DNA of 64,000 bases from an uncultured Altererythrobacter sp. (GCA_946886565.1 CAMPIX010000003.1:1-64000), one strand, 5' to 3'. Counted from the first letter of the stretch, positions 19,108-28,226 are shown. Notes: a model not told the origin generated them from the letters alone. Numbers and translations are program-made.

Positions 19108-20127
19108 ATGGACAGGAAGAAGCTGGTACTGTTGCTCGGCGCGCTGGTCATCGCGATCGGCACCGCACTTGCGGCTCGCAGCATGTTTGCCGGGGCGTCT
19201 GCGCCCCAGGCCGAGGCCGCGCCGCCGGTGCCGCAAGGGCCCAAGGTGCTCGTCGCGCAGCGCGCGCTGCCGGCCGGCACGATCGTCACCGCCGATGCGA
19301 TCGGCTTCCAGATGTGGCCCGAAGAGCTCGTTCAGGACGCCTACTTCCTCGACGGTGAGGCGGACATCACCAAGCTGCTCGGCACCGTAGTGCGCCATCC
19401 GATCACGGCGGGCGAGCCGGTCACCCAAGGTTCGCTCGTCAGCCCGGGCGACAGCGGCTTCCTCGCCGCCGCGCTCGGCCCCGGCATGCGCGCCGTTACC
19501 GTACCCGTCTCCGCCAAGACCGGCGTCGCAGGCTTCGTTTTTCCGGGCGACCGCGTCGACCTCGTGCTCACACAGACGGTCAAGGGCGATGCGGGCCAGT
19601 CGCTCAAGGCGTCCGAGACGATCCTGCGCAATCTGCGCGTGCTCGCCACCGATCAGTCGACCACGACCGAGAAAGTCGAAGGCAAGACCGTGGTCCGCGC
19701 CTTCCGCACCGTCACGCTCGAGGTGACGCCCAAGATCGCGGAGAAGGTCGCCGTGGCGCAGACCATCGGCACCCTGAGCCTCTCGCTGCGCTCGATCGCC
19801 GACAACCAGGCCGAGCTCGACCGCGCGCTTGCCGCAGGCGACATCGAGATCCCCGACGACGCGACACCGGAAGAGGAGGAGAAGCTCCTCCGCCAGGCGA
19901 TGTCGCGCCCGATCGACAAGGGCACGACTTACGTGACCGGCGGCGATGTCTCTCGCTTCCAGCGCTCGTCGATGCCGCCCACGGGCCCGGCCCCGATCGC
20001 GCAGCCTTCGATGGGCGCTCCGAGCGCCGTCGTGCGCGACGAATCGGGCACTCCCGTCCGCAGCGGTCCGACGGTCCGCGTGACCCGCGGCAAATCGACC
20101 GTCGAAGTACCGGTCGGGAAGAACTGA
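19108..20127 (+). CDS. cpaB: Flp pilus assembly protein CpaB
   Basis: Periplasmic, membrane-anchored component of the Tad secretion channel (CpaB/RcpC family), 339 residues. An N-terminal membrane segment (LVLLLGALVIAIGTALAA) is followed by a SAF domain starting VLVAQRALPAGTIVTADAIG, then the RcpC region with MRAVTVPVSAKTGVAGFVFP and GDRVDLVLTQ. It probably works with the CpaC secretin. An AGGGGG ribosome site precedes the ATG. Confidence 0.94.
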   Translation: MDRKKLVLLLGALVIAIGTALAARSMFAGASAPQAEAAPPVPQGPKVLVAQRALPAGTIVTADAIGFQMWPEELVQDAYFLDGEADITKLLGTVVRHPITAGEPVTQGSLVSPGDSGFLAAALGPGMRAVTVPVSAKTGVAGFVFPGDRVDLVLTQTVKGDAGQSLKASETILRNLRVLATDQSTTTEKVEGKTVVRAFRTVTLEVTPKIAEKVAVAQTIGTLSLSLRSIADNQAELDRALAAGDIEIPDDATPEEEEKLLRQAMSRPIDKGTTYVTGGDVSRFQRSSMPPTGPAPIAQPSMGAPSAVVRDESGTPVRSGPTVRVTRGKSTVEVPVGKN

Positions 20128-20191
20128 CATGCGCAACATTCACGCGTTTTCCGCCTGTCGCAACCGCGGCACGCAATCGAGGGGCAAGACC

Positions 20192-21721
20192 ATGAAACGC
20201 CGCCTTATCGCCACTGCGCTGCTTGCGGGCATCGCGCTGGCCCCGGTTTCGGGCATTCCGACCAGCGTCGCGAACGCCCAGACCGTCTCCAGCCCGGCGC
20301 AGAGCATCGTGCTCTCGATCGGCCGCGGAGAGCTGATCACCGTGCCCGGAACGATGGCCGACGTGTTCGTCGCCAACGACGCGATCGCGGACATCCAGGT
20401 CAAGTCGCAGCGCCAGCTCTACGTGTTCGGCAAATCCGGCGGCGAGACCACCGTCTACGCCAGCAACGCCGCGGGCGACATCATCTGGTCGGCCAACGTG
20501 CGTGTCGGATCGAACATCGACAGCATTCCGCAGATGCTGACGCTGGCGATGCCCGAAGCCGAGATCTCGGTCGCCACGATGGGCACCAACACGGTGCTGT
20601 TGACCGGCACCGTCGCCGCGCCCGAGGATGCCGCCGAAGCCGAGCGTCTCGTCCAGGCCTTCGTCGGCGAAGAGATGAACGTCATCAGCCGGCTCAAGAT
20701 GGCGACTCCGCTGCAGGTCAACCTGCAGGTGCGGTTCGCCGAAGTGAGCCGTTCGCTGGTCCGCGCGATCGGTGCGAACCTCGCGAGCTTCGATGGCTCC
20801 GGCGGGTTCAAGTTCGGGGTCACCACCGGCCGCTCGCCGTTCCCGCAATATGCGCCGGGCGGCGGCGTCTTCACCGGCGTGACCGAAGCCACCGAGGGTA
20901 CGACCGTCGTGACCGGCATCGAAGGCGGGACCACGATCTCGGGCCTCGGCCGTTTCCTCGGCCTCGACCTCGCCGGGGCGCTCGACCTGGCTGAACGCAA
21001 TGGCCTGCTGACCACGCTCGCCCAGCCCAACCTGACCGCGCTTTCGGGCGAAACCGCCGAGTTCCTCGCCGGCGGCGAGTTCCCGATCCCGATCAGCCAG
21101 GGTCTCGGCACGACCGCGATCGAATATCGCAAGTTCGGTGTCAGCCTCTCCTACACGCCCACCGTGCTCGCCAACGGCCGCATCTCGTTGCGCGTGCGCC
21201 CGGAAGTGTCCGAGCTCTCGAGCCAGGGCGCGGTGACGCTCGATGGCTTTCAGGTTCCGGCGCTCACCATCCGCCGCGCCGAAACGACCGTCGAGCTCGG
21301 CTCCGGCCAGAGCTTCATGATCGCCGGCCTGATGAGCAACAGCTCGCAGAGCACGATCGACAAGGCGCCCGGCGTCGGCGACATTCCGATCCTGGGCAAC
21401 CTGTTCCGCTCGCGCCAGTTCCGCAAGGGCGAGACCGAGCTGGTCATCGTGGTCACCCCGTATCTGGTGAACCCGGTCGACGCCAACGACATCAAGCTGC
21501 CGACCGACGGCTTCCACTCCGCGACCGAGCTCGAAAGCCTCCTCGGCTATCAGGACAACGCCGGCGTCAGCGGCCAGCAGCGGCCGATGCCGTCCGCAGT
21601 CGACCGCGACGCGCCGCCGCCCGGAGTGTCGCAGGTCGACACCCGGGCGATCCTGCCCGGCTCTTCCGCTCCGTCCGAGCGCCGCGCCGAAGCGGCCGCC
21701 CCCGGCTTCAGCCTGAAGTGA
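20192..21721 (+). CDS. cpaC: Tad pilus secretin CpaC/RcpA
   Basis: Outer-membrane secretin through which the Flp pilus exits. The 509-residue product has a signal peptide ending SVANAQ, an N-terminal domain (IVLSIGRGELITVPG, VYASNAAGDIIWSANV) and the C-terminal secretin domain with GLLTTLAQPNLTALSGE, FLAGGEFPIP and KGETELVIVVTPYLV. The ATG at 20192 has GAGGGG upstream and gives a proper signal peptide; an in-frame ATG right after the cpaB stop (20129) is the alternative. Confidence 0.95.
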   Translation: MKRRLIATALLAGIALAPVSGIPTSVANAQTVSSPAQSIVLSIGRGELITVPGTMADVFVANDAIADIQVKSQRQLYVFGKSGGETTVYASNAAGDIIWSANVRVGSNIDSIPQMLTLAMPEAEISVATMGTNTVLLTGTVAAPEDAAEAERLVQAFVGEEMNVISRLKMATPLQVNLQVRFAEVSRSLVRAIGANLASFDGSGGFKFGVTTGRSPFPQYAPGGGVFTGVTEATEGTTVVTGIEGGTTISGLGRFLGLDLAGALDLAERNGLLTTLAQPNLTALSGETAEFLAGGEFPIPISQGLGTTAIEYRKFGVSLSYTPTVLANGRISLRVRPEVSELSSQGAVTLDGFQVPALTIRRAETTVELGSGQSFMIAGLMSNSSQSTIDKAPGVGDIPILGNLFRSRQFRKGETELVIVVTPYLVNPVDANDIKLPTDGFHSATELESLLGYQDNAGVSGQQRPMPSAVDRDAPPPGVSQVDTRAILPGSSAPSERRAEAAAPGFSLK

Positions 21722-21735
21722 GAAAGGTGACCACG

Positions 21736-22380
21736 ATGCCCAAGGCAATCAATCGCAAACTTGCGGGCGCCGTCGCCCTCTCGCTCGGCCTGTCGCTCGC
21801 GGCCTGCGGCGGCATGCCGGAGAACCGCAGCCTCTATTCGACCAAGCAGCCGGTCGTCGAACGGACCAACTACGTCCTCGACGTGCAGGCCGGCCCCGGC
21901 GGACTTTCGTTCGCCGAGCAACGGCGCCTCGCCGACTGGTTCGAGGCGATGGACCTGCGCTACGGCGACCGCGTCGCGATCGACGATCCGACCGCGAGCA
22001 GCGCGACCCGCGAGGCCGTCGCCGAGCTCGCCGCACGGCATGGCATTCTGCTCAGCGAAGGCGCGCCGGTGACGGTCGGCTACATCGATCCGGGCAATGC
22101 CCGCGTGGTCATCACGCGTTCGAGCGCGCATGTGCCCGGCTGCCCCGACTGGTCGGCCAAGTCGGACATGAACTTCAACAACGCGACCTCGCCGGGCTAC
22201 GGCTGCTCTGTGAACGGCAACATGGCCGCGATGGTCGCCAATCCGGAAGATCTGATCAGCGGGCAGAAGGGCACGGGCGAAACAGTCGTCATGACCTCGA
22301 GCAAGGCAATCAGCAGCTATCGCGAACAGGCGCCGACCGGCGAAGCCGGCGTGTCGCAGACCGGCACCGGAGGAAACTGA
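21736..22380 (+). CDS. cpaD: Tad pilus lipoprotein CpaD
   Basis: Pilus-biogenesis lipoprotein thought to help the secretin, 214 residues. The N-terminus has a lipobox LSLAACGG after a hydrophobic stretch. Family segments include SFAEQRRLADWFEAMDLRYG and the Cys-containing VPGCPDWS and SPGYGCSVNGNMAAMVANP. A GTG overlapping the cpaC stop (21718) is an alternative start. It ends 3 bases before cpaE. Confidence 0.92.
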   Translation: MPKAINRKLAGAVALSLGLSLAACGGMPENRSLYSTKQPVVERTNYVLDVQAGPGGLSFAEQRRLADWFEAMDLRYGDRVAIDDPTASSATREAVAELAARHGILLSEGAPVTVGYIDPGNARVVITRSSAHVPGCPDWSAKSDMNFNNATSPGYGCSVNGNMAAMVANPEDLISGQKGTGETVVMTSSKAISSYREQAPTGEAGVSQTGTGGN

Positions 22381-22383
22381 GTC

Positions 22384-23658
22384 ATGAACGCCCCCTGGAA
22401 ACCCAACGGCAACCGCGATCCCTTCGCCGCATTCATCTGCGACGAGGCCGCGCTCGACGTGTTGCGCCCGGTCGTGATCGAGATGGGCTGGCAGCCCGAG
22501 AAATGCGCCAAGGGCGGCCTGCGCAACGCGGTGCAGTCGCTCTCGGTCAGCGCCAGCCCCAACATCCTGCTGGTCGACCTCTCGGAAAGCGGCGACCCGC
22601 TCAACGACATCAACGCGCTGGCGGAAGTCTGCGAGCCGGGCACGGTGGTGATCGCCGTCGGCCAGGTGAACGACGTCAGGCTCTACCGCGATCTCCTCGC
22701 GAGCGGCATCCACGACTACCTTCTCAAGCCGCTTTCGGCCGGGCAGCTGCGCGACGCGCTCAACCACGCGCAGGCGGTGTTCGCGGCGCCGCGGTCCAAC
22801 GATCCCGAAGCGGCCAAGCGCCACATCTCGACGGCGGTGGTGGGGACGCGCGGCGGCGTCGGCGCCTCGACACTGGCGACCTCGCTCGCGTGGCTGTTCA
22901 GCGCCGATCACAAGCTGCCGACCGCGCTGCTCGATCTCGACGTGCACTTCGGGACCGGCGCGCTCGCGCTCGATCTGGAGCCGGGGCGCGGGCTGACCGA
23001 CGCGATAGACAATCCGAGCCGGATCGACGGGCTGTTCATCGAACGCGCGATGATCCGCGCGAACGACAATCTCGCGATCCTCTCGGCCGAGGCGCCGATC
23101 AACTCGCCGCTGATGACCGACGGCTCGGCTTTCGTGCAACTGGAGGAGGAATTTCGCCAGGCGTTCGAGATGACGGTGATCGATCTGCCCCGCAACATGC
23201 TGATCAACTTCCCGCATCTGCTGACGGAAGTGAACGTCGTGGTCCTCGCGACGGAGATGACGCTCGCCTCTGCCCGCGATACGATCCGCATCCTCTCGTG
23301 GCTCAAGGCGAACGCCGCGCACGCGCAGCCGCTGATCGTGGCGAACAAGGTGCAGACCACCGTTTCGGAAATCAGCAAGGCCGACTTCGAGGCTTCGATC
23401 GAGCGTTCGATCGACTTCACCGTCCCCTACGACGCCAAGACCGCCGCCAACGCCGCCAAGCTCGGTCAGACGTTCGCCGACGCCAACCGCGCGAGCAAGT
23501 CGTCCGCGGTGATCCGCCAACTCGCCGAACGGGTGATGGGCGCGAGCGACGAGGAAGCCGCCGACAGCGAGCCCGCGAAGAAATCGCTCCTCGGCAGCTT
23601 CGACATCAAATCGCTGCTGGCGAAGAAGGAAAAGAGGGTCGCGGCTCCGGCCGAATGA
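22384..23658 (+). CDS. cpaE: Tad pilus localisation ATPase CpaE/TadZ
   Basis: MinD/ParA-type ATPase that places the Tad machine at the pole; 424 residues. The N-terminal receiver-like domain (about 1-130) ends DYLLKPLSAGQLRDALNHA. The ATPase domain follows with the deviant Walker A VVGTRGGVGASTLATSLA and the switch region TALLDLDVHFGTGALALDL. cpaF, the motor ATPase that often follows cpaE in Tad loci, is absent here; a 57-base spacer leads straight to tadB. Confidence 0.94.
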   Translation: MNAPWKPNGNRDPFAAFICDEAALDVLRPVVIEMGWQPEKCAKGGLRNAVQSLSVSASPNILLVDLSESGDPLNDINALAEVCEPGTVVIAVGQVNDVRLYRDLLASGIHDYLLKPLSAGQLRDALNHAQAVFAAPRSNDPEAAKRHISTAVVGTRGGVGASTLATSLAWLFSADHKLPTALLDLDVHFGTGALALDLEPGRGLTDAIDNPSRIDGLFIERAMIRANDNLAILSAEAPINSPLMTDGSAFVQLEEEFRQAFEMTVIDLPRNMLINFPHLLTEVNVVVLATEMTLASARDTIRILSWLKANAAHAQPLIVANKVQTTVSEISKADFEASIERSIDFTVPYDAKTAANAAKLGQTFADANRASKSSAVIRQLAERVMGASDEEAADSEPAKKSLLGSFDIKSLLAKKEKRVAAPAE

Positions 23659-23668
23659 TCTCCCGCGA

Positions 23669-23690
23669 CCCGCGAGCTTCGGTTCGCGGG
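23669..23690 (+). other. Strong UUCG-capped hairpin between cpaE and tadB
   Basis: Nine-base-pair stem CCCGCGAGC/GTTCGCGGG closed by a C(TTCG)G tetraloop, one of the most stable RNA loop types. There is no T run, so it is unlikely to be a complete intrinsic terminator. It starts 10 bases after the cpaE stop and may act as an mRNA processing or 3' protection element. Confidence 0.8.
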
Positions 23691-23715
23691 CGGACAGAAA
23701 GGGCAGGATACGAGC

Positions 23716-24687
23716 ATGAACATCATCCAGCTCCTGCTGGTCGGAGGCGGGCTGATGAGCCTGATGGTCCTCGGCTACATGCTGCTGTCCGGTCCGTCCG
23801 CGGCCAAGGAAGGCCAGCGGCGTCTCCAGGCGATGCGGTATCGCCATTCGGAAAGCACCGACACGCGGGTCGAATCGCAACTGAAAAAGGCGATCGCGGC
23901 GCGCAAGCCCAAGATGTACAAGGTCGCCGGTTCGTCTTCGCGGATCGACGCGCTCGCCGTGCGGCTCGACCGGACAGGCAAGAAGTGGTCGGTCAGCCAG
24001 TATTTCTACGCCTCGCTCGGCATCGCGCTGGCGGTGACGGTGATCATGTACCTGCGCAGCGGCGCGGCGCTGCTGTCGCTCGGCATCGGCCTGTTCGTGG
24101 GCGCGGGCTTGCCGCACATGGTGATCAACTATTTCATCAAGAAGCGGACCAACGATTTCAACGCCAAGTTCCCCGACGCGATCGAGCTGCTCGTGCGCGG
24201 CTTGCGCTCGGGTCTGCCGGTCACCGAGACCCTGCAGGTGGTGGCTCAGGAAGTTCCCGGCCCCGTCGGCCTCGAATTCAAGGGGATCGTCGAGCGCATC
24301 CGCATCGGCCGCACGATGGAGGAATCGCTTCAGGATACCGCCGACCGGCTCGGCATTCCGGAGTTCAACTTCTTCTGCATCACGCTCGCGATCCAGCGGG
24401 AAACCGGCGGCAACCTGGCGGAAACGCTGAGCAACCTGTCGGACGTGCTGCGCAAACGCGCGCAGATGAAGCTCAAGATTCGTGCGATGAGCTCGGAATC
24501 GAAAGCCTCGGCCTACATCGTCGGCGCTCTTCCCTTCCTCGTCTTCGGCATGATCTGGTGGATCAACCCCGAATACGTCGGCGGCTTCTTCACCGACGAC
24601 CGCCTCATCGTCACCGGCCTGGGCGGCATGGTGTGGATGTCGATCGGCGCCTTCATCATGGCCAAGATGGTCAGTTTCGAGATCTGA
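23716..24687 (+). CDS. tadB: Tad pilus inner-membrane platform protein TadB
   Basis: GspF/type II secretion F-domain protein, half of the inner-membrane platform with TadC; 323 residues. It has N-terminal membrane spans, the F domain (about 170-300) with FPDAIELLVRGLRSGLPVTE and AIQRETGGNLAETLSNLSDV, and C-terminal spans. It is followed by tadC after 17 bases. Confidence 0.94.
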   Translation: MNIIQLLLVGGGLMSLMVLGYMLLSGPSAAKEGQRRLQAMRYRHSESTDTRVESQLKKAIAARKPKMYKVAGSSSRIDALAVRLDRTGKKWSVSQYFYASLGIALAVTVIMYLRSGAALLSLGIGLFVGAGLPHMVINYFIKKRTNDFNAKFPDAIELLVRGLRSGLPVTETLQVVAQEVPGPVGLEFKGIVERIRIGRTMEESLQDTADRLGIPEFNFFCITLAIQRETGGNLAETLSNLSDVLRKRAQMKLKIRAMSSESKASAYIVGALPFLVFGMIWWINPEYVGGFFTDDRLIVTGLGGMVWMSIGAFIMAKMVSFEI

Positions 24688-24704
24688 GCGAGGACTAGAG
24701 CGAC

Positions 24705-25724
24705 ATGTTGGACACGCCTGCCGGCCCTACGCTTCTCGGCTTCGACGTCATCCTCGTCGGCACGATCCTCGCCGGGGTCGCCGCCTTCGCGGTGATCCTC
24801 GCGGTCTACGCCGCGGTCACCGTCAAGGATCCGATGGCGCGCCGCGTGAAGGCACTCAACGACCGTCGTGACGAGCTCAAGGCGGGCATCGTCAAGGCCA
24901 ACGCGCGCAAGCGCCAGAGCCTCGTGCGCAAGTCCGAGGGGACCGAGAAGATCAAGGACACGCTCGAGGGCATGAAGGTCCTCCAGCAGAGCCAGATCGA
25001 GGTCATCCAGCAGAAGCTCGCGCACGCGGGCTTCCGCAACAAGGAGCTGGCGGTCTACGTGATCGCCGGGCGGATCGTGCTGCCGTTGATCCTCGGCGGG
25101 CTCGGTTTCACGATGATCTACCTGATCGACTACTTCCCCGACTGGGGCGGGATGAAGCGCGTGGGCGCAATGGCCGTGTTGCTGTTCCTCGGCTACAAGG
25201 GCCCCGAGCTGTTCCTCTCGAACAAGGCGTCGAAGCGCACCGACGCGATCCGCAAGGGCCTGCCCGATGCGCTCGACCTGCTGGTGATCTGCGCCGAGGC
25301 CGGCCTGACCGTCGACGCCGCGTTCAACCGCGTCGCCAAAGAGCTGGGCCGCGCCTATCCCGAACTGGGCGACGAGTTCGCGCTGACCGCGATCGAGCTG
25401 TCGTTCCTCACCGAGCGCAAGATGGCGTTCAACAATCTCGCCTACCGGGTCGATCTGGAGTCGGTGCGCGGTGTGGTGACGACGATGATCCAGACCGAGC
25501 GCTACGGCACCCCGCTCGCTTCGGCGCTGCGCGTGCTCTCGGCCGAATTCCGCAACGAACGCATGATGCGCGCCGAGGAGAAGGCCGCGCGCCTGCCCGC
25601 GATCATGACCGTGCCGCTGATCCTCTTCATCCTGCCAGTGCTGTTCATCGTCATCCTCGGGCCCGCGGCCTGCTCGATCAGCGATGCGTTCTCGGGCGGC
25701 GGGCCCGGCCCGGCTCCAAGCTAG
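24705..25724 (+). CDS. tadC: Tad pilus inner-membrane platform protein TadC
   Basis: Second F-domain platform protein of the Tad system, 339 residues. Membrane spans flank a coiled charged region (about 50-110) and the F domain with LPDALDLLVICAEAGLTVDA and QTERYGTPLASALRVLSAEF. It is the last gene of the operon; its stop overlaps the convergent MarR gene stop by 4 bases. No tadD-G genes follow. Confidence 0.94.
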   Translation: MLDTPAGPTLLGFDVILVGTILAGVAAFAVILAVYAAVTVKDPMARRVKALNDRRDELKAGIVKANARKRQSLVRKSEGTEKIKDTLEGMKVLQQSQIEVIQQKLAHAGFRNKELAVYVIAGRIVLPLILGGLGFTMIYLIDYFPDWGGMKRVGAMAVLLFLGYKGPELFLSNKASKRTDAIRKGLPDALDLLVICAEAGLTVDAAFNRVAKELGRAYPELGDEFALTAIELSFLTERKMAFNNLAYRVDLESVRGVVTTMIQTERYGTPLASALRVLSAEFRNERMMRAEEKAARLPAIMTVPLILFILPVLFIVILGPAACSISDAFSGGGPGPAPS

Positions 25725-26176
25725 GGCTCGAGCGAACCGGCGCGTTCGCGCACCCGCGCGAGCATGCGGCTGAAAATCTCGCGCTCTTCGTCCGAGAACG
25801 ATGCGAACAGCCATTGCTCCATCTCGCGCGCGAGCGGCATGATCCGGCCGTACATCGCCATGCCCTCGGCCGTCAGGGCGAGATGATGCGAACGCCCGTC
25901 GGTCGCATTGGGCGCACGTTCGAGCAGTCCACGTTCTTCCAGCGTTCGGCATGCGCGGTTGACCGCGACCTTGTCCATCACGGTGCGCGCAGCGAGCTCT
26001 CGCTGGGTTGCCGCGCCGGCATCGCCGAGCACCGCCATGATCCGCCATTCGGGAATGCGCAGGTCGAACTGATCGCGGTAGACCCCGGCGATCCGGTCGC
26101 TCGCCGCGTTGGAGGCGATCGAAAGCTGGTAAGGCAGGAACTCGTCGAGCTTGGTCGGTGCGCCGCGATGGGTCAT
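25721..26176 (-). CDS. MarR-family transcriptional regulator
   Basis: Winged-helix DNA-binding regulator, 151 residues, with the helix-turn-helix around AATQRELAARTVMDKVAVNR and the wing RAPNATDGRSHHLALTAEG. MarR proteins usually bind short palindromes and respond to small phenolic or acyl ligands. It lies downstream of and parallel to the crotonase gene, so it may control the acyl-CoA gene group; this is inferred from position. Confidence 0.92.
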   Translation of the reverse strand: MTHRGAPTKLDEFLPYQLSIASNAASDRIAGVYRDQFDLRIPEWRIMAVLGDAGAATQRELAARTVMDKVAVNRACRTLEERGLLERAPNATDGRSHHLALTAEGMAMYGRIMPLAREMEQWLFASFSDEEREIFSRMLARVRERAGSLEP

Positions 26177-26228
26177 CGCATGGTTTCTAATGCAACCGGA
26201 TGGCTTGGCAAGCGCTCCGGGCCGTCAC

Positions 26229-27101
26229 TTATCGGTACTCGGGTTCGTCCCACCAGGGGTAGAAGTCCGGCATGTCGCGCGACGGCCTGAGCGGGAATTC
26301 GGGCGGCCGTTTCTCGAGAAAACTCGCCACACCCTCAGCCGCATCGGAGGTCTTCGACATGCGGTAGATCGCGCGGCTGTCGACCCGGTGCGCCATCATG
26401 GGATGCTCGGCCGCCGAGAGCCGCCACATCATCGCGCGGGTCAGCGCGATCGAGACGGCCGAGGTGTTGTCCGCGATCTCGCGCGCGAGCGCCCTCGCCT
26501 CGCCCATCAGCTTGTCCTGCGGATGAACCGATCGCACGAGCCCCGCCTCGAGCGCTTCCTGCGCGCCGAACACCCGCCCGGTGTAAGTCCATTCGAGCGC
26601 CTGCTGGATGCCGACGAGCCGCGGCAGGAACCAGCTCGAGCACGCCTCGGGCACGATCCCGCGGCGCGCGAACACGAAGCCGTAGCGCGCGGTGTCGGCG
26701 GCGAGGCGGATGTCCATCGCCAGCTGCATCGTCGCGCCGACGCCGACCGCCGCGCCGTTGCACGCCGCGATCAGCGGCTTGGTCGAGTTGAACAGCCGCA
26801 GCGTCAGCCGCCCTCCCCCGTCGCGGACCGTGGGGTCGGACAGATCGTCGACCGCGCCGCTGCTCGCGAACGGCTTCGCGCCATCCTCGGGCGTGAGGTC
26901 GGCCCCGGCACAGAACGCGCGGTCGCCGTGGCCGGTGAAGATCACCGCGCGCACCGCATCGTCGGCGTCGATCGCGTCCATCGCGGCGACGATCTCGTCC
27001 ATCATCGTGCGGGTGAAGGCGTTCATCTTGTCGGGCCGGTGGAGCGTGACGGTGGCGATCCCGTCGTCGATCTCGAGCCTGATCTGGGTGAAGTCGCTCA
27101 T
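26229..27101 (-). CDS. Enoyl-CoA hydratase/isomerase (crotonase) family protein
   Basis: Crotonase-fold enzyme acting on acyl-CoA, probably hydrating enoyl-CoA; 290 residues, slightly longer than the usual 260. The oxyanion-hole segments are GDRAFCAGADLTPEDG and NGAAVGVGATMQLAMDIRLA. The region FVFARRGIVPEACSSWFLPR contains the glutamate expected for hydratase chemistry. Substrate range cannot be read. The start MSDFTQIRLEIDDG is at 27101. A 38-base motif shared with the queE upstream region lies 24 bases before it. Confidence 0.9.
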   Translation of the reverse strand: MSDFTQIRLEIDDGIATVTLHRPDKMNAFTRTMMDEIVAAMDAIDADDAVRAVIFTGHGDRAFCAGADLTPEDGAKPFASSGAVDDLSDPTVRDGGGRLTLRLFNSTKPLIAACNGAAVGVGATMQLAMDIRLAADTARYGFVFARRGIVPEACSSWFLPRLVGIQQALEWTYTGRVFGAQEALEAGLVRSVHPQDKLMGEARALAREIADNTSAVSIALTRAMMWRLSAAEHPMMAHRVDSRAIYRMSKTSDAAEGVASFLEKRPPEFPLRPSRDMPDFYPWWDEPEYR

Positions 27102-27125
27102 CGCCGTCTCCCTCAGCAGGTGTAG

Positions 27126-27163
27126 GACATGGACCACATGTTACACTGTCCTGGACCAAAAAA
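27126..27163 (-). promoter_or_regulatory. Upstream motif shared with queE (copy 1)
   Basis: Read on the minus strand, the block starts with a T run and G, then CCAGGAC, GTG and GGTCCATGTC. Thirty of 38 positions match 63416-63453 without gaps. It ends 24 bases before the crotonase start codon. Both copies also have GGGGCG a few bases upstream of the T run. It may be a shared promoter or operator; the function is unproven. Confidence 0.6.
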
Positions 27164-27260
27164 ATCCGGCGCCCCGATCCGGTGCGAAAGGCACGGGAAA
27201 GGGACGCCGGGAATCGTCATACGAACGGCCTAGCGCAGGCGATGCCGTGTAGGAAAGCGA

Positions 27261-28046
27261 TCAGCGCGGCGCCATCCGGATACCGCCGTCGAGGCGCACG
27301 TCCTCGCCGTTGAAGTAGCCGGTCTCGATCATGCACAGCGCGAGCCTGGCGTATTCCTCGGGATTGCCGAGCCGCTTGGGAAACGGCACCGAGGCCGCGA
27401 GCGCTTCCTTCACCTGCGGCGGCGCGGCGTTCATCAGCGGGGTGTTGAAGATGCCCGGCAGGATCGTGTTCACGCGGATGCCTTCCTGCATCAGGTCGCG
27501 CGCGATCGGCAGGGTCATGCCAATCACTCCGCCCTTCGACGCCGAGTAAGCCGCTTGGCCGATCTGCCCGTCTTCCCCCGCGACCGAAGCGGTGTTGACG
27601 ATCGCGCCGCGATCGCCGTCCTCGCTCAGCGGGTCGAGCGTCATCATCCCGGCTGCCGACTTGGCGATGCAGCGGAAGGTGCCGACGAGGTTGATCTGGA
27701 TCACCCAGTTGAACGCCTCGAGCGGAAAGTGGCTGATCTCGCCGGTCTGCTTGTCGCGCTTGGCGGTCTTGATCGCGTTGCCGACGCCGGCGCAGTTGAC
27801 CAGGATCCGCTCCTGCCCGTGCGCCTCGCGCGCCTTGGCGAAAGCCGCGTCGACCGAGGCTTCGTCGGTCACGTTGCATTCGCAGAACACACCGCCGATT
27901 TCCTCGGCGACCTTGCGGCCCTTGTCCTCCTGCAAGTCGAAGATCGCGACTTTCGCGCCCTTCGCCGCGAGCGCGCGCGCGGTCGCTTCGCCGAGACCCG
28001 AAGCGCCGCCGGTGACGACCGCGGGAGTGTTTGCGCCGATGTTCAT
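27261..28046 (-). CDS. SDR oxidoreductase, 3-hydroxyacyl-CoA dehydrogenase type 2-like
   Basis: Short-chain dehydrogenase of 261 residues. The NAD-binding motif is VVTGGASGLGEATARALA with the acidic NAD-preferring position in VAIFDLQEDKG. The active site is NTASVAGEDG and AAYSASKGGVIG (Tyr and Lys). The insert RDKQTGEISHFPLEAFNWVI and the ending ETGYFNGEDVRLDGGIRM resemble the HSD10/type-2 3-hydroxyacyl-CoA dehydrogenase group. Adjacent thiolase and crotonase genes support a role in acyl-CoA breakdown. Confidence 0.88.
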   Translation of the reverse strand: MNIGANTPAVVTGGASGLGEATARALAAKGAKVAIFDLQEDKGRKVAEEIGGVFCECNVTDEASVDAAFAKAREAHGQERILVNCAGVGNAIKTAKRDKQTGEISHFPLEAFNWVIQINLVGTFRCIAKSAAGMMTLDPLSEDGDRGAIVNTASVAGEDGQIGQAAYSASKGGVIGMTLPIARDLMQEGIRVNTILPGIFNTPLMNAAPPQVKEALAASVPFPKRLGNPEEYARLALCMIETGYFNGEDVRLDGGIRMAPR

Positions 28047-28226
28047 AATGCTGCCCTCATCTATTGCCGAAACCGAACTCCTGGCGGCCCGCTCGCCCGC
28101 CGCCCTGCCACGAATCCCCGCGACAACCGCCCTCGCCGTCAGTTCGAACGGAACTGCCGGACGCTGCGGCGGATCGTCGGCGCTCTTTGCAGGGCCAGTC
28201 GCAATTTGCAACCGGCTATCCGCGCG

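Noticed and set aside
19712..24117. Very long open frames on the minus strand opposite the Tad genes (about 680 and 855 codons)
   Set aside because: Antisense shadows of G/C-ending codons; composition is Arg/Ala/Asp-rich with no domain, while the plus-strand Cpa proteins are clear.
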